Of a DNA stretch of 64,000 nt, positions 46,157 to 56,280 are shown piece after piece. The notes below the pieces were generated by a model. The model did no database searches and was not told the origin of the DNA. It saw only the letters and a list, made by a program, of their open reading frames with translations. How positions within the stretch are numbered: position 1 is the first letter of the stretch; every line of letters starts with the position of its first letter. A program made the position numbers and the translations under genes. Origin of the DNA: Mesodorylaimus sp. YZB2_4 (Eukaryota > Nematoda > Enoplea > Dorylaimida > Dorylaimidae); contig JASANH010001629.1 of assembly GCA_030248295.1 (NCBI GenBank), positions 1 through 64,000 of the forward strand. Direction: 5' to 3'.

Positions 46157-46299
46157 TGTGTTCATAATTTTTTATTTCCGTTTATAAATTTTAGGTCCGC
46201 TTATAAATTTTGGCGCTTTTTAGCATTGTTGGATGTTGAGCTCTGAGCATTACATATTTTTATGATGTTTGGTGCAGCCTATGGGTGTGGGTATCAAGT
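46157..46299. other. 3' flank of rabphilin
   Basis: AT-rich flank after the TGA at 46154-46156. No gene was seen. Confidence 0.5.
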
Positions 46300-46950
46300 T
46301 AGCACCGATGCACCGAATGGATCCCTGTGAACTTTACAGTACGAGGCACATCTTCAGTTGGGTACATGTATCCCAAAACATCCATTATTTATGCAAATTC
46401 TGCTTCCATTGATTGTGATTTAGCCCTTGAAGTCTGCATCAGTGATCCCAACCAAGGCTTATTGGTTTACACCGCACACAACAGGATCGTCAAGTCGTTT
46501 GCAGGACAATTAATCAAGCATGCACTGCATTCTTCCAAGATAGCAGAATACGTTTACTTTACAGCAGTTACTCACAAGCCGATACAGCTGTATACCCAGA
46601 GAGAGCTGCGAGTTCGCCACAGTTGATGGACTAGCAGAAATCTTACGACACTTAGCACAGGTAGCACATGATATCCCTACATCCAAGGACGCACTAGCCA
46701 TTCTCGACGCAGTAAGCAGCCTGACACCGTGGGGATTCATCAGCCATTGGGCCAGGAAGGTTTGTGGATTTGGGTCTACAGTTGCTGTACCCTAGTGACC
46801 TTGCAATTCATGGGGTCATGCGCTGTCAAGTACATGCGTCGGCGCTTCCGCACCAAAGGAGCCACAGAACCCCCACTCGAAGGGGGTCCACGCCTAATCA
46901 CGCTGGCGGACATCGTGAAAGCGACCACGGCCAGCAATCTATGAGGAAAT
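46300..46950 (+). mobile_element. Possible fossil of an envelope-like glycoprotein C terminus (broken)
   Basis: Over about 650 bp the plus strand shows pieces that read like the end of a viral or retroelement membrane glycoprotein: a Cys-bearing ectodomain-like stretch, a helix and an SxxTPWGFISHW-like segment before a hydrophobic span, then a basic cytoplasmic-like tail ending near LADIVKA. The pieces do not form one open frame, so the element is broken. No LTRs, polymerase or integrase were seen nearby. Family and age cannot be fixed by eye; the decay suggests it is not recent. Chance resemblance is possible. Confidence 0.3.
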
Positions 46951-47306
46951 CGTTGGCGTGGGAGTGTCGCGTCATCGCCAACTATTAGCTTAGTGTTTAG
47001 ATTAGTGACGAATGTTCACGATCTGTTTGAATTACTAGCACTAGTAGCTATAGGGTGATAGGCCTGACCCGTCTAAGCTATCCCACAGTTAGGGAGTAAC
47101 CTTTGCTTTGTGTAACTTAATGGAAAAGGTGTGTGTATAGTTTGAAGTAAAGGGGGGGGGGGGTATTTTGCTTATAGAAAAACGGTTAGGAGTATGGTAG
47201 GCAGGTTCGAAATTTTATGCTGTTCACAACGAGTCAAGTAGCCACTTCACTTGGATCACTCAAGAAAATGAGACTGGAAAGACAAAAAAAGATCACACTG
47301 GAACGA
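46951..47306. other. Intergenic with a poly-G run
   Basis: A run of about 13 G at 47151-47163 and otherwise nothing recognisable. Confidence 0.5.
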
Positions 47307-48690
47307 TCACGGTTCCCTATTCAGTACATTGACCGACTGATCGCTTTTTGTCTCACCGCTTATACTGGTGGCCATCTTCGAGCTGAGATTCTTCCGACTT
47401 TTTGCCCGAGCAGCTGATTTTCGATTTAGCTGGCAGGTCATTCCGCACTCGGACAGCTTTTGCCTTTCCTGACGACGACGTCGCGCTGACTTGATGCACT
47501 GACGAGCGATCACTGTGAAGGCAACTAAGCCAGTGATCGAGAATGCTGCCATGCATATTCCAAACCAAACCCGAGACGCTCCTTTCCGTCGACGGCTACG
47601 AGTAGTGGTCCTCATTCCATCAACTGTTGAAAGATTCTCAGGGCGCAGGCTACCTCGGCTGCAAGCGGTTCCGATGTCTGGTTCCCGTTTCCAGCAGTAG
47701 CGATCGCTGCCCGTCGGCTTTGGCGTGTAGGTAACGTTGGCCACGCAGTTACTATTGTCGTCCACGTAGCAGACTTCAGTGACCTCTAGCGGGCAGCTTG
47801 CTAGCAGTTCACGAATACCCGCTAGAAGAGCTTCGCTCATTTTGTCCACTCCGATGCTGCAGCATTCTTCTTTGTCTCCTGGATGCAACAAGATACCAGA
47901 GAAGCTGCTCTCAGCACTTTCGCGGGCTTCGAACGCTACGTTGATGTCCATTCGATCGGACGAGCTGTATTTCTTCTGAGCCGATACTTCTGAGCCGAAC
48001 ATTACTTTTCGCCACTCGTTCATTTTTACAGACAGTCTGGAACGGAACGATGTCAGGCCAATGTACACCTTTGGTACGTTCAGGCGACTGGACTCAAGAT
48101 CAGCGCGCATCATCTTCTTTCCTTCCGGGAAGAGCTTAATGCAGCCGTCTCCCCTCTCATGCGTGTGGCGATGCAAACTTTCGTAAGCCGTCTGCAGCGA
48201 TTGTCCTGACGTGCCGTTTTCAACGTTGAGGCGAATGTGGGCTGTGTTCTTTCCTTCCACGATGCCGATGCGCATTAATTGTTCACCCAGAGGCCACTTA
48301 TCCGCCATGGAGTCCATCCATTGCTTGACAAACGAGTCATTCATCTTCCTTTCTGGAATAGCAGCAAAGCAGATGACAAACCCGATGTCAGCCGTGTCTT
48401 TGTTGATGAAACCCTGGACAGGAGAGGATAGAAGGAGACACAGAGCGACGCCAACCATCAAGCTGACTCGTGAACTATCAAAAGATTTGCGGCTGGGAAT
48501 ACGGACACTGCCTGAGCGGGATCGCTGATCAGCTGAGGCATCGTCGACGAGCAGGCTGTCGACATCGCTTTTCGACTGCATCATCATCGATCGCTTGGAA
48601 ACCACATCGCTCTGCTCGCATATCACCGACTTGAAGAGCTCCTTCTCCGCCGTTTGCTTGTCTTTTTTAGGCGGGGGAGGCGGGACCCTA
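47307..48690 (-). CDS. Membrane protein with VWA-like, Cys-rich ectodomain
   Basis: Reading on the minus strand, the frame shows a PPPPPKKDK stretch and a Ser/Asp-rich segment (SRSGSVRIPSRKSFDSS). A hydrophobic segment VGVALCLLLSSPVQG follows. The next 200 residues resemble a von Willebrand A fold (DIGFVICFAAIP, then QLMRIGIVEGKNTAHIRLN, LQTAYESLHRH). The MIDAS DxSxS is absent (CFAAIP), so metal-dependent ligand binding is unlikely. N-glycosylation sites (NDS, NGT, NVT) and many cysteines argue that this part is extracellular. A TM helix (VWFGICMAAFSITGLVAFTV) and a basic cytoplasmic tail end the protein. The likely first exon is at 49165-49329, but its joining phase is unresolved, so the N terminus is uncertain. 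No named family is recognised. Confidence 0.65.
48414..48455 (-). other. 42-nt in-frame segment with GT..AG ends encoding the hydrophobic span
   Basis: On the minus strand the 42 nt begin GTTGGC and end CTGTCCAG, with a pyrimidine-rich run before the AG. They encode exactly the 14 hydrophobic residues VGVALCLLLSSPVQ in phase 0. The segment can be read as a signal/TM segment or as a very short intron. Removing it would keep the frame but lose the membrane span. Confidence 0.45.
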
Positions 48691-49164
48691 CGGAGCAGAT
48701 TGATGGTTATTTCACAAACTCTAACCTCTCTATTTTTCAGAAAACGATATTTGAGCGGTTTTAAAGCAATGTCCAAAAAGGATGCAAAGAGTATTAGCCT
48801 CCGCTTACTGCATAGCGAAGACGAGCGGGAACGATTTGTCAGATCGGCCAGACCAGTCATCGATTTGCAACCGTTTCACCTGCTCTGACGAGAGCATTTT
48901 CTCAGTCTAAAAACCGATATTGCAAAAAAAGTATGATACAAGCAAGGAATACTTCTTCCAAAAATGCAGCGTCAGCACGTCAGCCCTGTGCTTGCGAATT
49001 ACGTATATAGTACTGTGAGCTACTGCTCGATAGGTACTCTGCCTTTGCTACTCGAATGTCACCTTACAATCCATTTCTAGCGGGTAACAGTTATCTGAGA
49101 TTTCAGGTAACAAACACGAAAGTTACCCGAGTCGATGAAATAAAACAGTAACGAGCGTACTTAC

Positions 49165-49329
49165 AATAGTTTCTTCCTTGGCCATCCGATTACCTTGCTT
49201 CTTTCGGCAACACAGGCACATCGTACAAACCAAGGCTAACGAACCGATGACGCTGGTCACAGCACAGGCCCAAGCGATCACATTCCAGCTTTGCTCTTCC
49301 AGGAACGAAGCTTCGCGGAGCGGTGACAT
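49165..49329 (-). CDS. Candidate first exon of the VWA-like membrane protein
   Basis: ATG at 49327-49329. The 55 codons read MSPLREASFLEEQSWNVIAW, a TM helix (WACAVTSVIGSLALVCTMCL), and CCRKKQGNRMAKEETI before a perfect GTAAGT donor. Phase 0 does not join the best acceptor (CCGTAG at 48688-48690) in frame. Another exon, or a less ideal acceptor near 48725, is needed. It could instead belong to a separate gene. Confidence 0.45.
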
Positions 49330-50699
49330 TGTTCAACTGCGCTCTGAGGACACGAATCATCAAGTGAAGCTGAGTCGGTCAACTCACTTGCGGTGTTTGA
49401 ATTACTACTGTACAATACACACAGTGCGCTCTTATAATGTCTAATCGTAAGCTTTCCTTCGTTTCGTGGAGCCACACACACTGATTAGGTTCCAACATGT
49501 TGGGACTAAGTTTTTCTTTGAACTGTCTTGAGTGACCTGAGCAAGGTTCGCATATTTTGAGCAAGATGTCAGTCTTGGCATAATTCAAGATGTTAGATCT
49601 TGTTGATCACAAAATACCCTTGTAATTTTAACCATGATTATCCTCATTCAATTCGATAACGCCCATACGCGTTGGCAGGGAAAGCGCGTAGACAGACTAC
49701 AGGCAAGCAGTGTCAGAACGAGTGCCCATTCCCGATGTTTTTTGGAGTGAATGTTGGGCCGAACCGCTCGATGTTACAGTTTTACTCGGTACTTCTCACG
49801 GTCGTCGCGACAACAGACCCATTTCCTATGTTCCTAGGTGTTGCTACTTTGATGGTGCAAAGCAGATCATTAGACACTCATGAATCTAAAACGCCCGTGT
49901 TCTGGCCTCAGTTACTTCTTGCCTTATTTTAGTGACACATTCGTCGAGTACAGTCTTATCTCTCATCATAGCGGTCCTGGCTAACCATTAGTGCAAGGAA
50001 CAAGCGGGCACACCACCTGCCACTTCACAAAAAGAGTGATGAAGGGTTTAGTCGTATAACCTCACCATCACCATGACTCGCATTATTCGCGCCTCAGTCA
50101 TTTCTAAAGAATTCAATCACCCACGCGCTCGTGCAACTGGTCACGCACGCTTTTCCTGACGCAACAAAGCAGCTAAAACTTCCTCGCACGAAAGCTTACT
50201 TTTCTCCTGTTTCTTGAGCAAATTCTGAACTCCCTGCCATAATAAGTGTGAACTGTATCCGGTCTCAAGAACTTATTTGCGTCATTATCTCCTGACCTCT
50301 ACGGAAGGGTGTGTCTGCAAAAAGAGAATTGCTCTTCGTCGCTTTTTGTATTCAGGCAGAGGTATTCCATAAACGAAGGCATCCTGTTTTCAAGAAGAGA
50401 ACGCTCGCAAATCTTTTCTTTCTACGCCCACACACACTGTTTAGCCATTTTAATAGCTATCATCGGAAAAATTCTTTCTAGAGCGCACAGTTATTAGGGC
50501 AGTGAATGGCAACGCCCAAACTAGCTTGCCCGCTCCGCAGCGCCATTAACTGCCGCCCATACAAGCCCTTGCCCATTTAGCTCTATGTTCAAACATGAGA
50601 TGCCAAAAGTGCTAGCGTTTTACTTCTGTCCACATACTTATGCCACGTTAATACAGAACAGCATCTGCCATGAATATACTGAGACATCTCCGCTTAATA
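49330..50699. other. Gene-poor intergenic region
   Basis: Only short overlapping frames without domains. No RNA gene or clear repeat was seen. Confidence 0.5.
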
Positions 50700-51218
50700 T
50701 TATCGCCCGTGAGCTTCATCACCAAAAGCAGCTAAAGCGACCGCTTTCGAAACTAAGCACGGCTCTGAACAGTAATCTTTCATGCATTCCCTCACGCCAG
50801 CCAATGCATTCAGCGCGTCTTCTTCGCCTTGTGTGCCGGGCATATAGCCGAGGGCCCTGGCAGCCGAATCATTTACTTCGAACCAACATCGCATTTTACA
50901 ACAGCGACACGGATCCGCGGCCACTTCTGCTTCCCCACATACCTCCTGATTCGATGATGCTGAAAAACAAGGCTTTGAAAGAAATTTTTGAGACTGGCGT
51001 GACTCTAGTCTGCGCCTATTATCTTTGACGCGGGCACCCGTCGACCTGATCATACTGTATTAGCAACTGTGTCGGACTCCCTGGCTCTGAACAATAGCTG
51101 TCCTGGGCTTTCCTCCACGTGACCCGTCTCAGGTCCTCGAGAAGATTCTTTGCGCCTGCTGCTTACCGGTCACGACCATCGTCACGAACAGGAATGCTAA
51201 TCCGAGCGAACCGGCCAT
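50700..51218 (-). CDS. Small secreted Cys-rich protein, two exons
   Basis: Exon 1 (51218-51167, 52 nt) encodes a clean signal peptide, MAGSLGLAFLFVTMVVT, ending in phase 1 before GTAAGC. The intron (51166-50960) ends TTTTTCAG. Exon 2 (50959-50700) restores the frame: ASSNQEVCGEAEVAADPC, RCCKMRCWFEV, then a helical part (EEDALNALAGVRECMKDYC) and SEPCLVSKAVALAAFGDEAHGR with stop. The mature protein is about 85 residues with eight cysteines, enough for four disulphides. The exact phase match between a signal-peptide exon and a Cys-rich exon is the main evidence. The exon-2 frame is also open on the opposite strand (50585-51028), which I read as the shadow. The family is not recognised; a venom-like, antimicrobial or signalling role cannot be chosen. 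Confidence 0.7.
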
Positions 51219-52618
51219 GTTTGCTGCTTTGGCGGCTTATCTGAAAAGATCCTGTAATGTGAGTAGCTTGTTGAAGGAACAAAGCAAAACCGAATCATAT
51301 ACCTCGTATACGGCTCGTAACAATTGCTCGTCTCCTTGGCTCGTGTGACAGTCGATGTACGACGGGTGTCCCGCAAACTTTTCAGTCTTCGTTAGTCGGA
51401 AGGAGAACGAAGCTTCAGCGAGCCCGTGTAGAAGAGCAACTCGAAAATGGCTTCCCGCTGCCTCTCGTGCCTACTTATGGCAATTATAGACCTTCATTGG
51501 CTTACTCTAGTCGTCGACATGGGCCATTGATTTCGCTCGTTTATGCCTTCGGATAAGGATTCGCTAACAACTCATCTCGGCCGCTTAGCTAGTGCCCATT
51601 ATGCAGCCAATCACCCATAGCAGCACGAGTCACGAAGGCTCTGGCTCCTACGCATGCCCAACGAGAGTCCGACATGACAGTCCATGTCAAGATTTCCTCG
51701 CGCTAACCATGAACAATATGGACCAGATTACACTTGGTCAAGGAAGTATAATCAAAGAGGAGAATTTAACAAAATGTTGGCGGGAGAATAGCATGCATGT
51801 GGGCGCAGCAATTTGCGCAAGTTTAAATGCAACACTTTCAGTTTTTCTGATTGAATTCTCAGCAGACGGTCTTCCGATGTACAGTAGGTCGTTATTGTCA
51901 GGTTAATACACATAATAAGCAATCACTAATTAAATATTTTTCAGGTTTATCAGGGTCGTTGCTGTGCGTGCGAAAACATCGCTGACGCACGTAGAAGTTA
52001 TAAATACAAAATACGACTCGATTTACTGCACGTACATATAGTAGAGTTTGCACTGGCAGGACTGGCATCTTATCGTTAGACCGCGCCACGCAGTAGACTC
52101 GGTACAAATGCATGAGGGCATACTGGGTGTACAGCGTATACCGAGTTATTTAAAGGCACCTCAGCTTGTCAAATCACTTGGTAGGCCAGTATTTACTGCA
52201 ACAAACTCTCTCCTTTTCACCCAGAAGTCGTATCAAGAGAGATCAAAATCTAAAAAGAAAACAGCGTGCCTCAGAGGCTAGAATAGCGTAAATCCATCGC
52301 TGTCGAAGAACCTGCCCAAACCACTTGGTAGGGCCGTCTTCACCGTTTGCTATGCCTTGATCGCATTCCATGCTCCTTCCTAAACACATTGTTTTGCTGG
52401 GCCTCTCAAGAAGAATCTGGCAAAAAAAAGCCAGTAAAGACTAGATGATTCTTTTCGAACAATGCAGCTTGATAAACTACTCGTGAGTTGCTTACACTTT
52501 ACAGCTCATGACACATTTTGGCTGCTTTTCACAAAACAGAAATTTTTAGCTCATGTTGTCTGACAAAATGTCGGAAGACACGTGCGTCATAAGTCGGTAT
52601 TACTAATGTACACATCAC
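51219..52618. other. Gene-poor intergenic region
   Basis: On the minus strand a weak tRNA-like pattern (GTGGCGCGGTCTAACG near 52080-52095, then AAATCGAGTCG near 52010-52022) suggests another decayed SINE-like piece. Nothing else was seen. Confidence 0.3.
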
Positions 52619-52852
52619 ATGTTCTTCGCACTTTTGAACCTTTTATACATAACCAGATTTCCAGACGCAGACGCACGGGCCATGTTCGCAAACATGGTTA
52701 CGAATCAGACAACTAATAAGACGCAAAACAAAGGCCAAGTTGCAAAACATCCAATTGTTAAAGAGCCGGCGACGATCGGTGGGATGCCGGATAATTGGAG
52801 AAAAAGGGGACCTATTCAAATAAGTGCGATACGACACGAACACTCTCCTTAG
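52619..52852 (+). CDS. Possible small secreted protein
   Basis: A 77-codon ORF with a hydrophobic start (MFFALLNLLYITRFPDADA) that could be a signal peptide, a Thr/Asn/Lys-rich middle, and a WRKRGPI stretch with a dibasic site near the end. It has no intron, promoter motif or homology. It is one of several such ORFs expected by chance. Confidence 0.25.
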   Translation: MFFALLNLLYITRFPDADARAMFANMVTNQTTNKTQNKGQVAKHPIVKEPATIGGMPDNWRKRGPIQISAIRHEHSP

Positions 52853-53116
52853 GCTTGCTGAGACTCATAGCCGAGGTGGGCACAGAAAATACTTCTAAGC
52901 AACTAATTACTATGATCTTATAAGCGGACCTTTATGCTATGTATTGTGAGAAGCCCGTATAAAATGGCGGGTGCGAAAGGGTCAGTCGACAGTACAGTAG
53001 AGGACTCCTTATTAGCCAGTTGCGTGTCATCTGTTTAGACCCTGAGAGCGGAAAAGACCCTCTCATCACCAAGCTTAGAGATCCCATCATCGTCCGTGCT
53101 CGCTTATTCTTATCCA

Positions 53117-54304
53117 ATGTGCGGGCTAGACATGTGCAACGAAAGTATACGGATAGTGCTGGGTGGACAGTTCGAGATACGCGACTCTGATTTGCAGGAT
53201 TTCCAAATGTTCGCCCCGTTTAACATAACCAACGACACAAAACGACCGGGGGCATCATTGCTCGAATATCTTTGCTGCGTTCTCTACGCTGAGCTATTCT
53301 TGCTCGGCCTATTAAGTAACGGGGTTGTGCTACGGACACTGATCACGGTGCTTCGATTTCGTATAAAACATCGCCATAATCACGCCGTCAGTAATAATGG
53401 CACAAATAACAGTATTTTGATTTATCTGGTCGCCTTGTGCCTGGTGAACGTTATGGTCTTGGCCGCTGTGCCGTTGACTGTGGCCGACGTGGGTACGGGT
53501 GAATGGCGTTTGCCCAGTTTCTTCTGCTCGATCTATTGGGTAGCCGAGACCATGAACAAAATCATGACCTCCATGATCTCTGCTTCGTTCAGCCTGTCCT
53601 GTTATTTTAGCGTATGTCGCCTGAACGTACCGCAAATGTATAGAAGCTCACTGGTCGCCGCCCTGATCTTGGCTGTTGGTTTGGTAGTGACTCTCTGGCA
53701 AACCAAAGTGGCATTGACCTACGCGGATGTGTTCCATCTCGGATACGAAGAAACGAACAACACGTTCGTCATACGAGGACGCAAATGTCTGTTTCATCCG
53801 ACCGATGTCGGCGTGACTACCAAGTTCACCATTTCTACAATCCTCTGCGGCTTCGGCATCCCATCTCTCATCATGCTCTTGTGCTACGCCGCCATCTTGA
53901 AAAAGGTATTTAACCAATCGAAGGCGACCAACAGACGCGCATCGAGTAAATTCAGAAGAACTGCTTTCTCGGTGGCAACAGTCATCATGTTCTATTTGTG
54001 CACATGGACCCCGTACTGGACGCTAATCATAACGCTGAGTGCACTGAACAACGAGAGCCACATGATTGCTAAGTTTGCAGTATTCGTGCACATTCTACCA
54101 TTCATAAACAGCGCGTTCTCGCCCTTGATTTACATCGTCTTGAATCGCGATATCCGAAATCAATACAAGGCGATTCAGTCGAACAGCATCGCTCGCAAGG
54201 AGACAACCACCGTATTGCACAATGGATACGCCGTCGCGCTGGCCCGATCAGAACACGTCATTGGCGAATGCATGCCAGTCGAGCCGTGCCCGAGAAGCGT
54301 TTGA
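53117..54304 (+). CDS. Intronless class A (peptide-type) GPCR with altered signature motifs
   Basis: The start is the first ATG in frame (53117, MCGLDMCNESIRIVLGG); the 395-residue frame ends with TGA. The N terminus has glycosylation sites (NES, NIT, NDT). Seven TM segments are visible: TM1 with LGLLSNGVVL, TM2 with LVNVMVLAAVPLTV, TM3 after the conserved Cys in FFCSIYW, TM6 FYLCTWTPYWTLI and TM7 FINSAFSPLIYIVLNRDIR. The layout is that of neuropeptide/somatostatin-like receptors. Key motifs differ: the TM3 DRY position reads CRL (FSVCRLNV) and the TM7 NPxxY reads SPLIY. The frame is long, clean and intronless in a region of short-intron genes, so a retrocopy origin is possible. The ligand is unknown. 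Confidence 0.88.
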   Translation: MCGLDMCNESIRIVLGGQFEIRDSDLQDFQMFAPFNITNDTKRPGASLLEYLCCVLYAELFLLGLLSNGVVLRTLITVLRFRIKHRHNHAVSNNGTNNSILIYLVALCLVNVMVLAAVPLTVADVGTGEWRLPSFFCSIYWVAETMNKIMTSMISASFSLSCYFSVCRLNVPQMYRSSLVAALILAVGLVVTLWQTKVALTYADVFHLGYEETNNTFVIRGRKCLFHPTDVGVTTKFTISTILCGFGIPSLIMLLCYAAILKKVFNQSKATNRRASSKFRRTAFSVATVIMFYLCTWTPYWTLIITLSALNNESHMIAKFAVFVHILPFINSAFSPLIYIVLNRDIRNQYKAIQSNSIARKETTTVLHNGYAVALARSEHVIGECMPVEPCPRSV

Positions 54305-56280
54305 CCTCAATTATCATCATGATAAGGAACTGCATAGTCTTTGTTGATTGCCATGCTCAACGAGTGATAAATAGTTCGATTCTGACTCTTGGCTCAAAGC
54401 GTTGCTAAAATGATATTTTTCATGAGATGATATTTTTCCGCGTCGTTCTCTTTGTCGTGCATGGATACTGCTGTGTCACACCGCCTGTTTTGCAGTATAT
54501 CCACCATAAATGCACAGCTTATTATTAGTGACAAAAGAAACCCAAAATGTTTCCTTATGGGTGCTAGTTCTGTGCAATGGAAGCCAGTCTTCGGGGCATC
54601 TGCACGAGACGAGACTTGCTGGCTTCTGCTAACGGTGAGGCAATCGCTGCCGTGTTCTCTGACCTCCGCGAGGCTATGGTACTGTCACATCCTTTAGCCA
54701 CCAGTGGACTTCTATTTTTAGCGGGGACTAGGAAGGAAAAAGTCAACGGTATCAAGCTGAGTTTATTCCCTCTCGTGTGCTTTGAAAAATGTCGGCGCAT
54801 CAGCACGAAAGGTGTTTTTCATGTTTGGGTGTTCGGCAAAGGTCGACAACGGCGTCAAACCAATCCGTTTCTTTGAGCGGCAAGATTCACCTTCAAACCA
54901 ATAAAGACTTCATAACACATTAGGGCGTCATAGCAACTCATTAGAAGATTCTTTATTTTCTAGACGCATAGACAAAGCTTATTTGGCAAAAAATGACGCT
55001 TTGTGCCACCGTGTCCTTGACCTTTAACAAGAGAAATGTTTTTCTGCGTAGAAGCATACGATTTTGACGAAGATCAGGTATTCGCATAAAGGGAATGAGG
55101 AACCTAGGTAGTTAGGACAATCCTCATCTGCGACGTTCTGAGTATACATAGAGCTACTATGGGCGCGCAACTAACGTCAGCAAGCAGTCACTTAGGATTG
55201 CGGGTATTTACGAGTGTATGCTTCATAGTTTTGAAGGCAAAAACTCGCACGGCCCCTATTTTCTATTAAGCGACAAGAGCTGTCAGGTTTATATTTCTGA
55301 AAGATAACTGCTACATCAATAGTTACAGCCAGTTATTATCTACTGAGCTTTTCTTCCTGTCAATCGAACTGTCTTTGATCAATAGACAACATGTAGTCGA
55401 TAAAACGCTTATTCATGTCACAAGCTAGCGAACAAAATACAGTTTGAGCTAAAATCTGATGGGCACACACTTGTCCTCTGGCTTGGATTCGAAAATTCTA
55501 CAGCGGTATACATATCAGCGTGTGAGAGATCCATATTCACCTACAACGTCGTATTGGGTGCGGGATGCAGGCAGTACATTCGTTACACACAGTTTCGACT
55601 ACAGGGTCTCGTTCGAGTCCATATACTGTACTCACGGATAACCACAGATGCCGGTGCCCCTACAGAATGGATGTGGTCATCAGTTTGCCTGAGGCCGTAC
55701 GGCCATCAGTTTTTCAGAGGTGGTGTCTGAAACTGTCTGAGGACGCAGTGGTGTCTGAAATGAAGACAGGCTAACTACAACGAAACGACTGCTATCAGGA
55801 GTACCTTCAGTACGTATTTTCATGGCATGCCCTACCCATTTGCTGCGACAAGTTTTCTAGTGGCTGTGTCACCGTTGAGCTTGTATCTCCCGCGTAGGTA
55901 TCATACAGTGTAGTGTGCGGTGTTGTAAAGGTTGCTCGCCAGGGCTACGGCCAGAGTAACTAGGCGACCGGTGTGATGTAGAGAGAACCGTAATATAATT
56001 CTCGTCTAGTGCGGCTGATCTCGAGATTGCTCTTCTCCACAAGCGGTCACGTCGGACAGCAACGTGACAGCTGTATGAAGAGGCTCTTTGGGTACTCGCA
56101 TCCTCTGCAGGTAGGTATGTACAGCACGGGTATTATCAGCAGGTGATCTTCAAAATTTTGGAGACAAGTAGAATCAAAGAAACATACTGATATTCCAGAT
56201 CAAGCGGAAAAGTGTAGCAGCAGCCACAGCAGGCTATCAGATTGAACTATACAGAGGCCCTGGATGACATGTCTATTAGC
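54305..56280. other. Gene-poor intergenic region
   Basis: A perfect B-box-like GTTCGAGTCC near 55612-55621 has only a weak A box upstream, so I do not call a tRNA. Other frames are short and overlapping. Confidence 0.4.

Noticed and set aside
54427-54528. 33-codon ORF with a hydrophobic start (MIFFRVVLFVVHGYCC)
   Set aside because: Too short, with no processing site, no second exon and no promoter.
55480-55625. Possible tRNA gene with a perfect B box GTTCGAGTCC
   Set aside because: The A box is poor and no acceptor or anticodon stem can be folded by eye.
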